A stretch of DNA of 64,000 nt from a virus. The stretch covers positions 1-64,000 of the IMG/VR virus record IMGVR_UViG_3300028388_004484; one strand, given 5' to 3'. Below, in pieces: positions 1 through 9,039 of the stretch (positions are counted from its first letter, which is position 1; each line of letters opens with the position of its first letter). Under the pieces are notes generated by a model. It saw only the letters and a program-made list of their open reading frames with translations. It was not told the origin of the DNA and made no database searches. The position numbers were made by a program, and so were the translations under genes.

Positions 1-92
1 TTTCCGTAAAGATTCTTAGTCTTAAGAAATTAAAATATTCTTTAAAAACAAGAATAACGATTTTAAGAGCCTGTAAGGCGACTTCTTTAAAT

Positions 93-124
93 GGGCTTCC
101 CGATATACCGGGCGGCCCTTTTTT
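93..124 (+). terminator. Terminator of an upstream gene
   Basis: GGGC and CCCG pair with CGGG and GCCC around a short ATATAC loop, followed by six T. It ends a transcript that enters from left of the window. Nothing coding is seen before position 221. Confidence 0.7.
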
Positions 125-175
125 CGTGCGACAATCTTTGTCAGTGGGCCTCATTAGAAATTTCGATCCCTTCCT

Positions 176-218
176 AATATCCGCTTTATTTGTTTTTGTC
201 AATTTTTCAATAAAACGG
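176..218 (+). promoter_or_regulatory. Class A-like promoter before head genes
   Basis: AATATCCGCTTTATTTG matches the left half of the ATCCGC...GCGGAT dyad seen before replication genes. The TTTG at 189-192 could be a -33 box. The -7 box is weak (TAAAACGG at 211) and the right dyad arm is missing, so this is a tentative promoter for the head operon. Confidence 0.4.
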
Positions 219-220
219 GT

Positions 221-1336
221 ATGTCCAAAATTATTCAAATTTCGCCAATAACGGATATAGGTGGATGGGGCTTCGGCCTTCGCGATCTTATGGACCAGCT
301 TCGCGGGTTCGACGGATCGATCATTGAAGTGCCTATTAATTCCTACGGCGGCGAAATTTTTGAAGGTCTTGCCATTTACAACACCCTCAAAGGGCGCCGG
401 GAAAAAGTCCGGGTTAAAATCATCGGGTACGCCATGTCGATGGGGACGGTCATAGCGATGGCCGGCGACGAAGTGATTATGCCGGAAAACTCGTTCTTCA
501 TGATTCATAACCCGTGGACCATTGCGATGGGCGACTACCAGGACCTTGCACAAGAATCCGAATTCCTGGAAGTCCTGGCGAATGAACTCGCTTTAATCTA
601 CGCGAACCGGACTGGCCTTTCGCTTGCCCGGATCCGCGAAATGATGGACGCGGAAACGTGGTTGACGGCGCCGGAAGCGCTGGAACTTGGTTTTGTCGAC
701 CGCCTTACTTCCGGGGTACGCTTCGAAGCAAGCCTTTCGAAGCGGGAAATGGAAGCCCTTTACAACATTCCCGACACGCTAAAAAACAATGTCGAAATGA
801 GTAAGAAAAAGAATCTATTAAACGCCTTGACGGAAGCCGTCGAAAACTTCTTCGGATCCGCAAAGGAAGAAACGCCCGCGGAAGCGCATGAAGAAACCGC
901 ATCGACCACGACCACCGAAGAAGATATTCCCGGCGAAGATCCGGAAAATCATGCGGCGGATCCGGCGGAAAATAAAGCGGATGAACCCGCGGAAGCGATA
1001 ACCGAAGAAACGGAAGAAGTCGAAGCGGAAGAACCGGCCCCGGATCCAGAACTTATTGCGGCCCGCAAAAAAGTTAATAGCCTGGAAATGCGTGTGGCAG
1101 AATTGGAAGATTCCATGCTACAGGTCGCCGGCTTTATTGATCGCCTTCCGGAAATGCTGGCGCAGAAAGATAAGTCAGAAGCCCTTGCCGCACGCCTTGT
1201 TTCCGTCGAAAAGGCCATTTCTGAAAATTCGAAGGTCAAAGAAGGCCGAAGTAACAGCGTTCCCGGCGAAGCCCTTTCCGAAGCGGAAAAAACTTTCAAA
1301 GCAAAAATTAAGCGGCCGCGGATCCCTACGGAATAA
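221..1336 (+). CDS. ClpP-like prohead protease with fused scaffold-like tail
   Basis: Residues 1-165 have the ClpP/S14 fold used as a phage head-maturation protease. The likely triad is Ser73 (AMSMGT), His96 (MIHNPW) and Asp143 (MMDAE). From about residue 200 the chain becomes very rich in Glu, Ala and Pro, with a coiled coil near 285-310, as expected for a scaffolding domain that the protease would remove. The major capsid gene follows 52 bp later, the usual order. Fusion of protease and scaffold is inferred from composition. An A-rich leader precedes the ATG. Confidence 0.85.
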   Translation: MSKIIQISPITDIGGWGFGLRDLMDQLRGFDGSIIEVPINSYGGEIFEGLAIYNTLKGRREKVRVKIIGYAMSMGTVIAMAGDEVIMPENSFFMIHNPWTIAMGDYQDLAQESEFLEVLANELALIYANRTGLSLARIREMMDAETWLTAPEALELGFVDRLTSGVRFEASLSKREMEALYNIPDTLKNNVEMSKKKNLLNALTEAVENFFGSAKEETPAEAHEETASTTTTEEDIPGEDPENHAADPAENKADEPAEAITEETEEVEAEEPAPDPELIAARKKVNSLEMRVAELEDSMLQVAGFIDRLPEMLAQKDKSEALAARLVSVEKAISENSKVKEGRSNSVPGEALSEAEKTFKAKIKRPRIPTE

Positions 1337-1388
1337 CCCCGGTTGCCGACTGGTGAAATAATAATTTTTTTCAAAAAAAAATCTGAAA

Positions 1389-2597
1389 ATGTTACATCAA
1401 ATAGTGCCGAACTATATTCCGTCGAATAATTCCTTTTTCTTTTCGGCGGATGAACTGAACAGCTTCCAGCGGGCGCAGTACGCAGATACCTTCGGCTTCT
1501 GGCAAAACCGCTTCCGGCTTTACTCCTATATGCAAATGAACAGCTTGCGAAAGTTCGTCGTGCATAGCCCGAAAGGCCATCCCCTTATGTGGCAGCCGTA
1601 TAAGGCTTGCGCCGCCGATCCTACCGGGTCGCTGACGATCGGGCAGCGGGAAATTGAACCGACGCCGATCATGATTTTCGAACAGTTTTGCCACGATACG
1701 ATTATCAATTCCGCTTTCCAGCACCTTATTCGCTGGGACGCTTCCGGGACCGAAGACATGGACCCCGAAATGATGCAAATTTTCGGGCAATTGGTTGATG
1801 AACTTCTTTCGAACGCGGCCTACGGATTCCGCCTTGCCCTTACTTCCGGGCAGCTTTACGACGTCGACGCCGTGACGTATTCCGCCGATAACCCGGCGAA
1901 TATTACGGACCTGTTTAAGCGCACGCACGGTTCTGTCCGGGGGTGGGTGAAATTGGTAACGGACCTTGCGCAGGCGGAATACCCCCACTTGGATTTAGCC
2001 CTAACTAACGACGGTGATTTTAACGCCCTGGGCGACTTTACCGGCGACATTGTCGACCTGCTGGATGCCCTTAAGTCGAACGCTACGAAGAAATTCCGGA
2101 CCCTGATAAACCGCGGCGGCATCGTTCGCGGATCCGGGCAGGTATTCCAGCCGCTGGTAGTCCTTTCGGATTCCTTTTATAACGCCGTAGTCGACTACCA
2201 CAATGCGCAGGCTGTTACCCCGGCCACGAATTCGATGCGGATCGTTCAGCGCGAAGAACGGGTGCCCGGAAGCGATACCCCGACGATCGTTTACTACCTT
2301 GACAACCGCCTTCCGATCATTCCCCTTTCTGATATTTCCGGCTTCGACCAGTACCTGGCCGGCGACACGCATTTCGCGGGAATCGTTGCAAGCGGAAACA
2401 TTCAACTCGGCACCAGCTTCACGCAGATTCCGGAAGATATTGAAAACAACGGTATGGGCTTCCTTATCGCCCGGAATAACAACGCGACCGATGCGAACTT
2501 CGGGCAGTATGCTATTCGAAGCACGGCCCTGGGCGTGTCGGCTATTGCGGATCCGGAATACATGGTTTCAACCGTGAATTATACCGAGCCGGCATAA
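1389..2597 (+). CDS. Major capsid protein
   Basis: This 402-residue protein follows the protease-scaffold gene and precedes the portal, the standard place for the major capsid subunit. It has no signal peptide or membrane segment and its mixed alpha/beta composition fits an HK97-fold shell protein. No catalytic motif is visible. A strong hairpin directly downstream at 2638 suits a highly expressed, separately ended transcript. The call rests mainly on size and gene order; homology to a named capsid family cannot be verified by eye. Confidence 0.75.
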   Translation: MLHQIVPNYIPSNNSFFFSADELNSFQRAQYADTFGFWQNRFRLYSYMQMNSLRKFVVHSPKGHPLMWQPYKACAADPTGSLTIGQREIEPTPIMIFEQFCHDTIINSAFQHLIRWDASGTEDMDPEMMQIFGQLVDELLSNAAYGFRLALTSGQLYDVDAVTYSADNPANITDLFKRTHGSVRGWVKLVTDLAQAEYPHLDLALTNDGDFNALGDFTGDIVDLLDALKSNATKKFRTLINRGGIVRGSGQVFQPLVVLSDSFYNAVVDYHNAQAVTPATNSMRIVQREERVPGSDTPTIVYYLDNRLPIIPLSDISGFDQYLAGDTHFAGIVASGNIQLGTSFTQIPEDIENNGMGFLIARNNNATDANFGQYAIRSTALGVSAIADPEYMVSTVNYTEPA

Positions 2598-2637
2598 GGG
2601 CGCCACGATAGTAATGTCTTGCTTCTTAATATAAATT

Positions 2638-2663
2638 GGTAAGGGCGATAAAACGCCCTTACC
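2638..2663 (+). terminator. Hairpin after capsid gene
   Basis: GGTAAGGGCG pairs perfectly with CGCCCTTACC over an ATAAAA loop. There is no long T run, so it may be a leaky terminator or a 3'-end stabiliser of the capsid transcript. Confidence 0.6.
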
Positions 2664-2685
2664 TACCTTCTAAAATCAAAAAGTT

Positions 2686-3252
2686 ATGCCCGATTTTTCT
2701 GGTTCTCTTAACGACATATCGACGAATACCGTTTGCGCGGATAAGGGCGGTCTTTTAACCGTCTATTGGATCCCCGAAAGCGACATCGACTGGTCGACCG
2801 TTACCTGGGATGATGCCGGCTACGCGGTTACGGCCTGGGCCATGCTAGCCATGGCGACCTGGAACAAGATCGAATTCGAACGGACCGCCGGCCGGCTGGA
2901 CGCCCTGTATACGGAAGAAAACGGATACTACGAAGTATCCCTTCTGAACCTTCTTTTTTCTGGTCACTCCGCTGCCAGGTCTGTGGCGATCGGTCAGGCG
3001 ATTCCCGTCTGTAATATCGTCGCACAGGTATTTGACAACAACGGCAACGCCCGCATTTTAGGCAAGGAATACGATTCCGGCGCGTGGGTTAATCCCCTGA
3101 AAAATTGCCGCATTACGCGACACCTGGATACGACCGGCGGCTTCGGCGCCGCTGACGATAAGGCCCGGGACGAATTCGACCTTACGGCGCAGCACCTGCT
3201 GCCGCTTCCGTATTCAACCGTTTCCCTGTCGACTATGGAAACCCTGCTTTAA
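2686..3252 (+). CDS. Structural protein next to capsid (unknown)
   Basis: A 188-residue protein between capsid and portal. It is rich in Trp, Tyr and Asp early (WIPESDIDW, TWDDAGYAV) and mostly beta-like, with no signal peptide or membrane helix. Position suggests a virion protein, for example a tail tube or head-decoration subunit, but I do not recognise the family. A preceding hairpin at 2638 and a short A-rich leader (tcaaaaagtt) set the start. Confidence 0.55.
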   Translation: MPDFSGSLNDISTNTVCADKGGLLTVYWIPESDIDWSTVTWDDAGYAVTAWAMLAMATWNKIEFERTAGRLDALYTEENGYYEVSLLNLLFSGHSAARSVAIGQAIPVCNIVAQVFDNNGNARILGKEYDSGAWVNPLKNCRITRHLDTTGGFGAADDKARDEFDLTAQHLLPLPYSTVSLSTMETLL

Positions 3253-3262
3253 TCTTTAAAGT

Positions 3263-3508
3263 ATGGGTAGAAGAAGAAAAAAGCGATATGAATACCGGCC
3301 GACGGCCGAAGCTGTGGAAACCCCGCGGACAATAGCCTGGAATGGTGTTCATATCGCCATTGGTAAAACGGTAACGATAAAGCGGACGCCGCCGGCCCTT
3401 CCGAAGGTGGTCCGGGAAGCTACGCCGGAAGAATACGAAACCCTTTTTGAAGAAAAGGGGCTGACGAATCTTATCGAAAAAGTTGAAATTTCCGAAGAAG
3501 AAGAATAA
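3263..3508 (+). CDS. Small head-module protein (unknown)
   Basis: An 81-residue protein with a basic N-terminus (GRRRKKR) and an acidic C-terminus (EISEEEE). Its stop abuts the portal start with no gap, so the two are translationally coupled. It may be a head-tail joining or minor head component; no family is recognised. Confidence 0.6.
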   Translation: MGRRRKKRYEYRPTAEAVETPRTIAWNGVHIAIGKTVTIKRTPPALPKVVREATPEEYETLFEEKGLTNLIEKVEISEEEE

Positions 3509-4825
3509 ATGTTCACCTTAAAGAATCCTTTGCCGCAAGCGATCCGGGACAATGCGCTTCTGCGAAATTTTTACCGGGAATATAACCTTGTGCCGTATGC
3601 CGGTTCTTCAAGTTATAGCGGCCATTCTTTTTTGCGGATTCTTTGCGACCTTTACGAACTTTCGCCTTCGCACGGAACCTGCATCGAAGATAAGCGATTC
3701 TGGGCTTTTGAGGGCGATCTTTCCGTCGTACCTAAAGGAAGAAGCGGGTTAAAGTCGGAAGATAGCCAGGAAGCACTTCCTGTGGCCGAACAGGAAGCTT
3801 TTGTCGATGAATACGAAGCGGCCGGGCTTGACTTTTCAAAGCTGGCCGAAATCGTTTCTGTATGTTCTTTGAATGAGCAAAAAACCGGGAACGCCTTCCT
3901 TCGCTACCGAGAAATTCAAGTCGGAGCGGCCCGGGTTGTCCAGGTCATGCCATTGGATCCGGTCGAAGTCATGTACTTGAATACGGCGCCCGGGGAACCG
4001 CGTAGCGTCGTTATTAGTAAGGATTTTTTCGCCGGCAAATTTCACAATGAAAGGCCGCCGGAAGTTGTACGGGTTTATCCGGGATTTTCCGAAGGGCAGA
4101 ACTACCGGGAAACGGTTTTCCATTGGAAGAACAAGCGCGACGGATCCGATTGGTATGGGCGCCCTTCTACTTTGCAGACCCTTTACTGGCAGTACGTCGA
4201 ATGGAAGAAAGCGGAAACTGAAGGGAAAATATCCGGAACGGAAACGACGGCTAAATATATCTTCGGAGCGATGAAACCGAACCCCCTGGCACAGGCCGTC
4301 GACGGCGAAGATCCTGAACAGGAATTCGCACGCTGGGCCGCGAACCTTCGGAAGATAGTAACGGCGAAAGGGGAAATAGAAGATGTCGAAGGTGTCGGCT
4401 TTATCGGATACCCCTTCGAAGGCCAAGCGCCTACACTTTACAAAATGGACGTTTTCCGAGATTCGAATTACCTGGAAACAACTATAAATTTTGCTTCCGA
4501 CTATATCTACGCATCGCACAGGTGGGGAAAAGCAATAAGCGGATTTAGTCAAGCGGCGGCGAATATCGGCGGCAATGTTTTGATCGACGAATTTTTATTC
4601 CGCAACGCAAGCGCTATTAAGCCCTTGCAAAGGAAATGGTCGAATAGAATGAAGCGGGTTTTTACCCTTATCGCCGATTTTACCGGCGGAAACCGCCTTC
4701 GGGATTACGGGATAAAATTCGAAGATAAGGTCGAAAATTTAGTCGAAAGCTTAAAAGATGACACTATTAACGAAGAAGGAAGTACAGACTTTATCGAAGA
4801 TAGGCCAGGACCTACCGATCTGTAG
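3509..4825 (+). CDS. Portal protein
   Basis: 438 residues, of the size and style of dodecameric portals: an N-terminal alpha-rich region, a beta-rich wing with VMPLDPVEVMY near 150, an aromatic stretch near 215-240 (DWYGRPSTL, YWQYVEW), then a helical stem and an acidic C-terminus. It would form the ring through which terminase pumps DNA. Capsid lies upstream and a head-completion gene overlaps downstream. It starts directly after the stop of the preceding gene. Confidence 0.8.
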   Translation: MFTLKNPLPQAIRDNALLRNFYREYNLVPYAGSSSYSGHSFLRILCDLYELSPSHGTCIEDKRFWAFEGDLSVVPKGRSGLKSEDSQEALPVAEQEAFVDEYEAAGLDFSKLAEIVSVCSLNEQKTGNAFLRYREIQVGAARVVQVMPLDPVEVMYLNTAPGEPRSVVISKDFFAGKFHNERPPEVVRVYPGFSEGQNYRETVFHWKNKRDGSDWYGRPSTLQTLYWQYVEWKKAETEGKISGTETTAKYIFGAMKPNPLAQAVDGEDPEQEFARWAANLRKIVTAKGEIEDVEGVGFIGYPFEGQAPTLYKMDVFRDSNYLETTINFASDYIYASHRWGKAISGFSQAAANIGGNVLIDEFLFRNASAIKPLQRKWSNRMKRVFTLIADFTGGNRLRDYGIKFEDKVENLVESLKDDTINEEGSTDFIEDRPGPTDL

Positions 4826-5411
4826 CATGGCCGATATTCAACAGGCCGAAATTTCGCAGCGCCGGCAGGTTCTGGGAAAAGACTTTTACGACCTTCTTTT
4901 ATCTTCGGCCACCGATTATTCCGGAACGCCGGAATACGAAAAGGGAACGACTTATGTTGACGGCGATGTTGTTTTTTTTGGCGGAACGGTTTATCAGGCA
5001 AACAAAACGACGGCGGCCCTTCCAAGCTATAAAGAGGACTGGTTGCTTGCTCAAAAATTCGCAGATTCCGACCTGGAAAAACTATGGACCACCTTCTTAG
5101 GCCGTTACCTTTCATTGATAGTGGTTAAAAATTCAATGGCGCCGGCGGCTACGAAGATAAAGTCCGGAAACATCGTCCGGGTCGACGGCGAACAGGTCCG
5201 CGGCGCCGACGAAACAGAACGGGCGGAACTCGCAACGTGGCTTTCCGCGCAGATTAAAATAACGTTCGATAATATGCACGACTTTATCCTGGAAAATAGG
5301 AACGTCGTGGTGTACCAACTTTATAAAGGCCTGGAAGGCCTGCAAGATGATGAAATAACGCTAAATAACGACGCTCAAAGGAGCGATAAAGGTAATTATT
5401 GGGCGGTATGA
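4758..5411 (+). CDS. Head-completion / connector protein
   Basis: 217 residues beginning MTLLTKKEVQTLSKIG, the typical opening of a connector family of Bacteroidota phages (resembles DUF6712, from memory). It overlaps the portal 3' end by 68 bp in another frame. The long overlap is accepted because the N-terminal sequence looks conserved and continues smoothly into QQAEISQRRQVLGKDFYDLL. It likely caps the portal after packaging. Confidence 0.65.
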   Translation: MTLLTKKEVQTLSKIGQDLPICSMADIQQAEISQRRQVLGKDFYDLLLSSATDYSGTPEYEKGTTYVDGDVVFFGGTVYQANKTTAALPSYKEDWLLAQKFADSDLEKLWTTFLGRYLSLIVVKNSMAPAATKIKSGNIVRVDGEQVRGADETERAELATWLSAQIKITFDNMHDFILENRNVVVYQLYKGLEGLQDDEITLNNDAQRSDKGNYWAV

Positions 5412-5698
5412 TCGAAGCGGAAAAAAGCTTTAAAGCGCGGGTTTTTTCTTCGGTTATTAAGCAGGGCGGCCGGCTGGCGCCTAAAGGTATGGCCGAAGCC
5501 CGACTTAAGGAATGCGAAAAATGTGAATACGCCGGAAAGGTCCGGCCGCTTCCGAAGTTAGAATTAAGGGGATGCACCCTTTGCGGATGCCCCTTTATTA
5601 CGAAGCCCTTTATGCTTGAATTTTTAGGAAATCCGACGGCTTGCCCGCACCCGGAAGGGAACAAATGGGAAGAAGTCGACACATATTTTTTGGAATAA
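5408..5698 (+). CDS. Small zinc-ribbon-like protein
   Basis: 96 residues from the ATG that overlaps the previous stop (ATGA). It contains CEKCEY near 36 and CTLCGCP near 57 followed by a Cys-Pro-His, so it can make at least one zinc knuckle. Such short Cys-rich proteins are common beside head genes, but the role is unknown. Confidence 0.65.
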   Translation: MIEAEKSFKARVFSSVIKQGGRLAPKGMAEARLKECEKCEYAGKVRPLPKLELRGCTLCGCPFITKPFMLEFLGNPTACPHPEGNKWEEVDTYFLE

Positions 5699-5711
5699 AA
5701 AATTTTGAACC

Positions 5712-6425
5712 ATGAGTTTTGATGTGCGTGAATATGGCCGAATTAAGGCGAACCCCGAAGAGCTGGGCAGCTTCGTTTCGGTAGACAAAAAAGAATATTA
5801 TGGAACGGAACCCGGTTACGATAGTGTAACGACTTCCGGTTTTTCGGGCGCCGTTTCGAATATTGTTTTCGAAGGGAACACCCTTACCCTGGAAAATCCC
5901 ATTACGGTAGATTCCGACGCTGACGCCGTTCTTCTGCAAGCCGAAATCGTTAAGGCCCTGACCACTAACGGAATTGTAGAAGAATTTCAACCCTGGGTAA
6001 AGGTCACGAACGCTTCCGGCGACGACTTTACCGTCGAACATATCGGTGTCGGCACGCTTTCTGCCGTCGGCGGCGAAGCTACGACCCGAAAAACGACCAT
6101 TATCAATGCGACGAATTACACCGGATCCTTTGTTGCTACGCTTGGCGTCGTTTCGGTGAACGGCGCGGCCGGCACCGCTCTGGCGAACGACCCATACGCA
6201 TGGTCAGGGACCCCGGCGACGGATAACGCGACCGCGGCGCAGTTGGCGACGGATCTTGGCCTGGCCCTTACGGCCCAGGGCTTCGACTACAAGTCGATTG
6301 CCGTTTCCGCGAACACCACTGACAGCGACTACGATGTTACTGTCTACGGCCGCAAAAGTCAAAAAATCACTATCGGCGGTACGGCCCTTTCCGAAGCTAC
6401 CGGAAGCGCGCAGGAATTTGTATAA
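5712..6425 (+). CDS. Virion structural protein (unknown)
   Basis: 237 residues, very rich in Ala, Thr, Gly and Val with repeated short beta-strand patterns (VEGNTLTLE-like segments, VSVNGAAGTAL, YDVTVYGRKS). No signal peptide. Gene order suggests a major tail or head-decoration subunit. Family not recognised. It ends the cytoplasmic head block; the next four genes all carry export signals. Confidence 0.55.
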   Translation: MSFDVREYGRIKANPEELGSFVSVDKKEYYGTEPGYDSVTTSGFSGAVSNIVFEGNTLTLENPITVDSDADAVLLQAEIVKALTTNGIVEEFQPWVKVTNASGDDFTVEHIGVGTLSAVGGEATTRKTTIINATNYTGSFVATLGVVSVNGAAGTALANDPYAWSGTPATDNATAAQLATDLGLALTAQGFDYKSIAVSANTTDSDYDVTVYGRKSQKITIGGTALSEATGSAQEFV

Positions 6426-6488
6426 CATATTTCGGAAGGTAGAAGCGGCGGCCCTTCCTTCGCTTTTACCTTCCTTAAACTTCCCATT

Positions 6489-7292
6489 ATGAAAAGGAAT
6501 GCTTTAGTTATTCCACTTCTATTTCTGTGCTTTATTTCGTTTGGGCAAAATATACCTTCGTGGATGTTTACAAGCGGGATCGAAAGTGATGACCGCTTTC
6601 TTCTTTTTACGGAAGGATGGCGCCGGACGGGGCGGTATATAACGGGGGAAACGCTTTTTAACCTTTTTGACCAAAGATACGATGAAAGGTACAAGCCTTT
6701 TGAACCCCCGCAGCGGCAAACAATTTTCATCCCCGGGGGAAGTAATAGGACTGTAACTAAGGAAGAAATTGGAAGGTATGGGGTGGATATTATCGTCGGA
6801 TCCGGGGTCACCTTTCTTACCCTGGAATGCGTGGATAGCACCTACGTAGGCGAAGCCGAAGCGGTAATAAACCTTTACACGAACTCTATATTAACCGGAA
6901 TTGGAACGGTTACGGTTGCGGTTACTGACGGATGTTCAAGCGATCTTGTTATTTACTCCCTTAATGAGATTGCATATAATTCCCCTTATATCACCTTTTT
7001 TAACGGCGGCGGCTCCTCTTCTTATTTGGCCAGCTATAGGTACAACCACAAACAAAGCATTTCCGAAACCTATACCGGGGGAACTACGGACGAAAACGGC
7101 GACATGACAAAAGTTAACCCCTTCGCTGGAACTTCGGCCCGAATTTCCGTCAATGTCTTAGGAACAACCCCCTACCATGCGCAGGTTCATACCTTTGCCG
7201 GCGGGAATTATACCGTTCGATTTTTCAATATGGACGGGACCCCGGCCGCATCGACACAAATTGATTTCTACGTCATCGCTACATACAACTAA
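6489..7292 (+). CDS. Exported fibre-like protein 1
   Basis: 267 residues. The N-terminus is a clear Sec signal peptide: MKRN, a hydrophobic core to about 18, then FGQ. The mature start (IPSWMFTSGIESDDRF, then GRYITG and LFNLFDQRY) is paralogous to the start of the next gene. The rest is beta-like. Position in the virion cluster suggests a receptor-binding or surface protein, but export is unexpected for a virion part assembled in the cytoplasm. The next gene's ATG follows its stop directly. Confidence 0.65.
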   Translation: MKRNALVIPLLFLCFISFGQNIPSWMFTSGIESDDRFLLFTEGWRRTGRYITGETLFNLFDQRYDERYKPFEPPQRQTIFIPGGSNRTVTKEEIGRYGVDIIVGSGVTFLTLECVDSTYVGEAEAVINLYTNSILTGIGTVTVAVTDGCSSDLVIYSLNEIAYNSPYITFFNGGGSSSYLASYRYNHKQSISETYTGGTTDENGDMTKVNPFAGTSARISVNVLGTTPYHAQVHTFAGGNYTVRFFNMDGTPAASTQIDFYVIATYN

Positions 7293-9032
7293 ATGACCAT
7301 GCAAAAGATATTGTTTTTTTTCTTATTAATCGTCGTAGTTAATTCCGCGGGCGCGCAAAGCCTTCCTGATTGGATGTATACGAAGGATTTTGAAAGTGAT
7401 GACCGAATTTTGATCTTTAAAGACGACTGGAAAAAAAAGGGGCGGTATATGACCGGCGCAGATTTTTTCAATCTGCTTGACGGGAAATATGCGAATGCTG
7501 GTAGCGACGACCAGACCCTTTCTTTGGTTGGCAATACGCTTTCGATTGAAAGCGGAAATTCGGTTGACCTTTCTTCCCTGGCGGCGACAACTTATTGGGA
7601 CCTTAATACGGATACCCTAACGAATAACACGGGGAACCTTGTTCTTATTCAACCAGAACAGAAATTACATACCAGGGTTGATGCATTATCAGGTGCATTT
7701 TCAGAATTGACAATGGATACCGTCAATGTTGTTTCACAAGTACAAAGCTCGCTAGGAGATCAAAGTTATCTCAATCTTAGGCGAACAGAAACCTTTGGTT
7801 GGGTGACTGCTTCTGCCTATAAAATTGACCCTTACCAGTACTCTTCCTTTCAAGCAAGGGATGGCTATTTTGACGTTTATGTCGAGGATGATTTCGCTGC
7901 CGCACAAATGCGGATCAAAACGGCAGATTCCTACATTGACGTTTCAGAATTAGGCATAGGTGATATAAGCCCCGACGCAAAGCTTGACGTAGCCGGAAGC
8001 GTTCGAATAGACTCTTTTCTGGTCAACCCGACCGACGGTTACGGCGCGGTGGGCGAAGTTATTACCAGGACGGCAAACGGCTGGGAATGGTCACCGGTTG
8101 CCGGATATTGGGACCTAAATACCGATACCCTTACGAATAACGCCGGAGCTACAGTTTACACTACAGCAGGTGATGTTTATACGGAAGCAACCGGGGTGAC
8201 TGGCGTTTATGTTTCCTCATTAGAACAGGATAGCATGATAACTACCCTGAAAAATTCCAACGGCCTGGATTATGCACAATTATATCTTAGGCAAACGGCG
8301 TCAACTGGAAACGTACAACTTTCGGTTTATGACGATTCCCCTTATGGCTATTCAGAAATAGATTTAGCCGACAATTATTTCAATGTAGAAATCAATGACG
8401 GCGGGGGGGCTTCTTACTTTAATTTACGAACGACAAACGGCGGTTACATTTCAACGCCTGGAAACTTCGGAATAGGTGATTTTTCCCCTGATGCAAAATT
8501 GGACGTACAGGGTTCTATCCGTTTAGATTCCTTTTTAATTAACCCCACGGACGGATACGGCGCGGTGGGTGAAGTTATTACCAGAACCACCAACGGCTGG
8601 GAATGGCAAGCCCCTGCCTACCATAATAACTACATTGACGCCACACCTTCCACGGTGACGATAACGAATACTACAAATTACTTCACCGTCGGCGGTTTTG
8701 CTCAGTTAATTTCTTCCGGGGCCTTCACCGAAACGGACAGCACAATTACTTACACCGGCGCGGCGACAATTCCGGTTCGAATTGACTGGCACGTCTCATT
8801 TTCTGGCGATCCTTCTGATGAATTGGAAGGTGAGGTTTTTATTAACGATGTTGCGACAGGTATTTCGTGGGATCGCAAGCTAGGGACCGGCGGCGACGTT
8901 GGTGCAGCTTCTACGGCCGGCATTTTCAGCCTTTCGCAGAATGACGTTATCAAGGTAAAGGTTCAGAACCTGACGGCCGCAAACAACATTTCAGTTACAA
9001 AGTCGTCGGTCGTGGTCGTAGAAATAAAGTAA
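7293..9032 (+). CDS. Exported fibre-like protein 2 with repeats
   Basis: 579 residues with a Sec signal peptide ending near NSAGAQ. After it come the shared module (LPDWMYTKDFESDDRI, GRYMTG) and a DDQTLSLVGNTLSIESGN beta unit. Two large repeats follow, each opening with YWDLNTDTLTNN and closing with a SPDAKLDV...INPTDGYGAVGEVI block. Such repeats occur in phage tail fibres and in secreted Bacteroidota adhesins. A role as fibre or displayed adhesin is inferred. Confidence 0.65.
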   Translation: MTMQKILFFFLLIVVVNSAGAQSLPDWMYTKDFESDDRILIFKDDWKKKGRYMTGADFFNLLDGKYANAGSDDQTLSLVGNTLSIESGNSVDLSSLAATTYWDLNTDTLTNNTGNLVLIQPEQKLHTRVDALSGAFSELTMDTVNVVSQVQSSLGDQSYLNLRRTETFGWVTASAYKIDPYQYSSFQARDGYFDVYVEDDFAAAQMRIKTADSYIDVSELGIGDISPDAKLDVAGSVRIDSFLVNPTDGYGAVGEVITRTANGWEWSPVAGYWDLNTDTLTNNAGATVYTTAGDVYTEATGVTGVYVSSLEQDSMITTLKNSNGLDYAQLYLRQTASTGNVQLSVYDDSPYGYSEIDLADNYFNVEINDGGGASYFNLRTTNGGYISTPGNFGIGDFSPDAKLDVQGSIRLDSFLINPTDGYGAVGEVITRTTNGWEWQAPAYHNNYIDATPSTVTITNTTNYFTVGGFAQLISSGAFTETDSTITYTGAATIPVRIDWHVSFSGDPSDELEGEVFINDVATGISWDRKLGTGGDVGAASTAGIFSLSQNDVIKVKVQNLTAANNISVTKSSVVVVEIK

Positions 9033-9039
9033 GATACTA

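Noticed and set aside
949-1374. Long minus-strand ORF opposite the protease gene
   Set aside because: It mirrors a GAA-rich plus-strand gene; the reverse frame stays open because of codon bias. No start signal or known motif.
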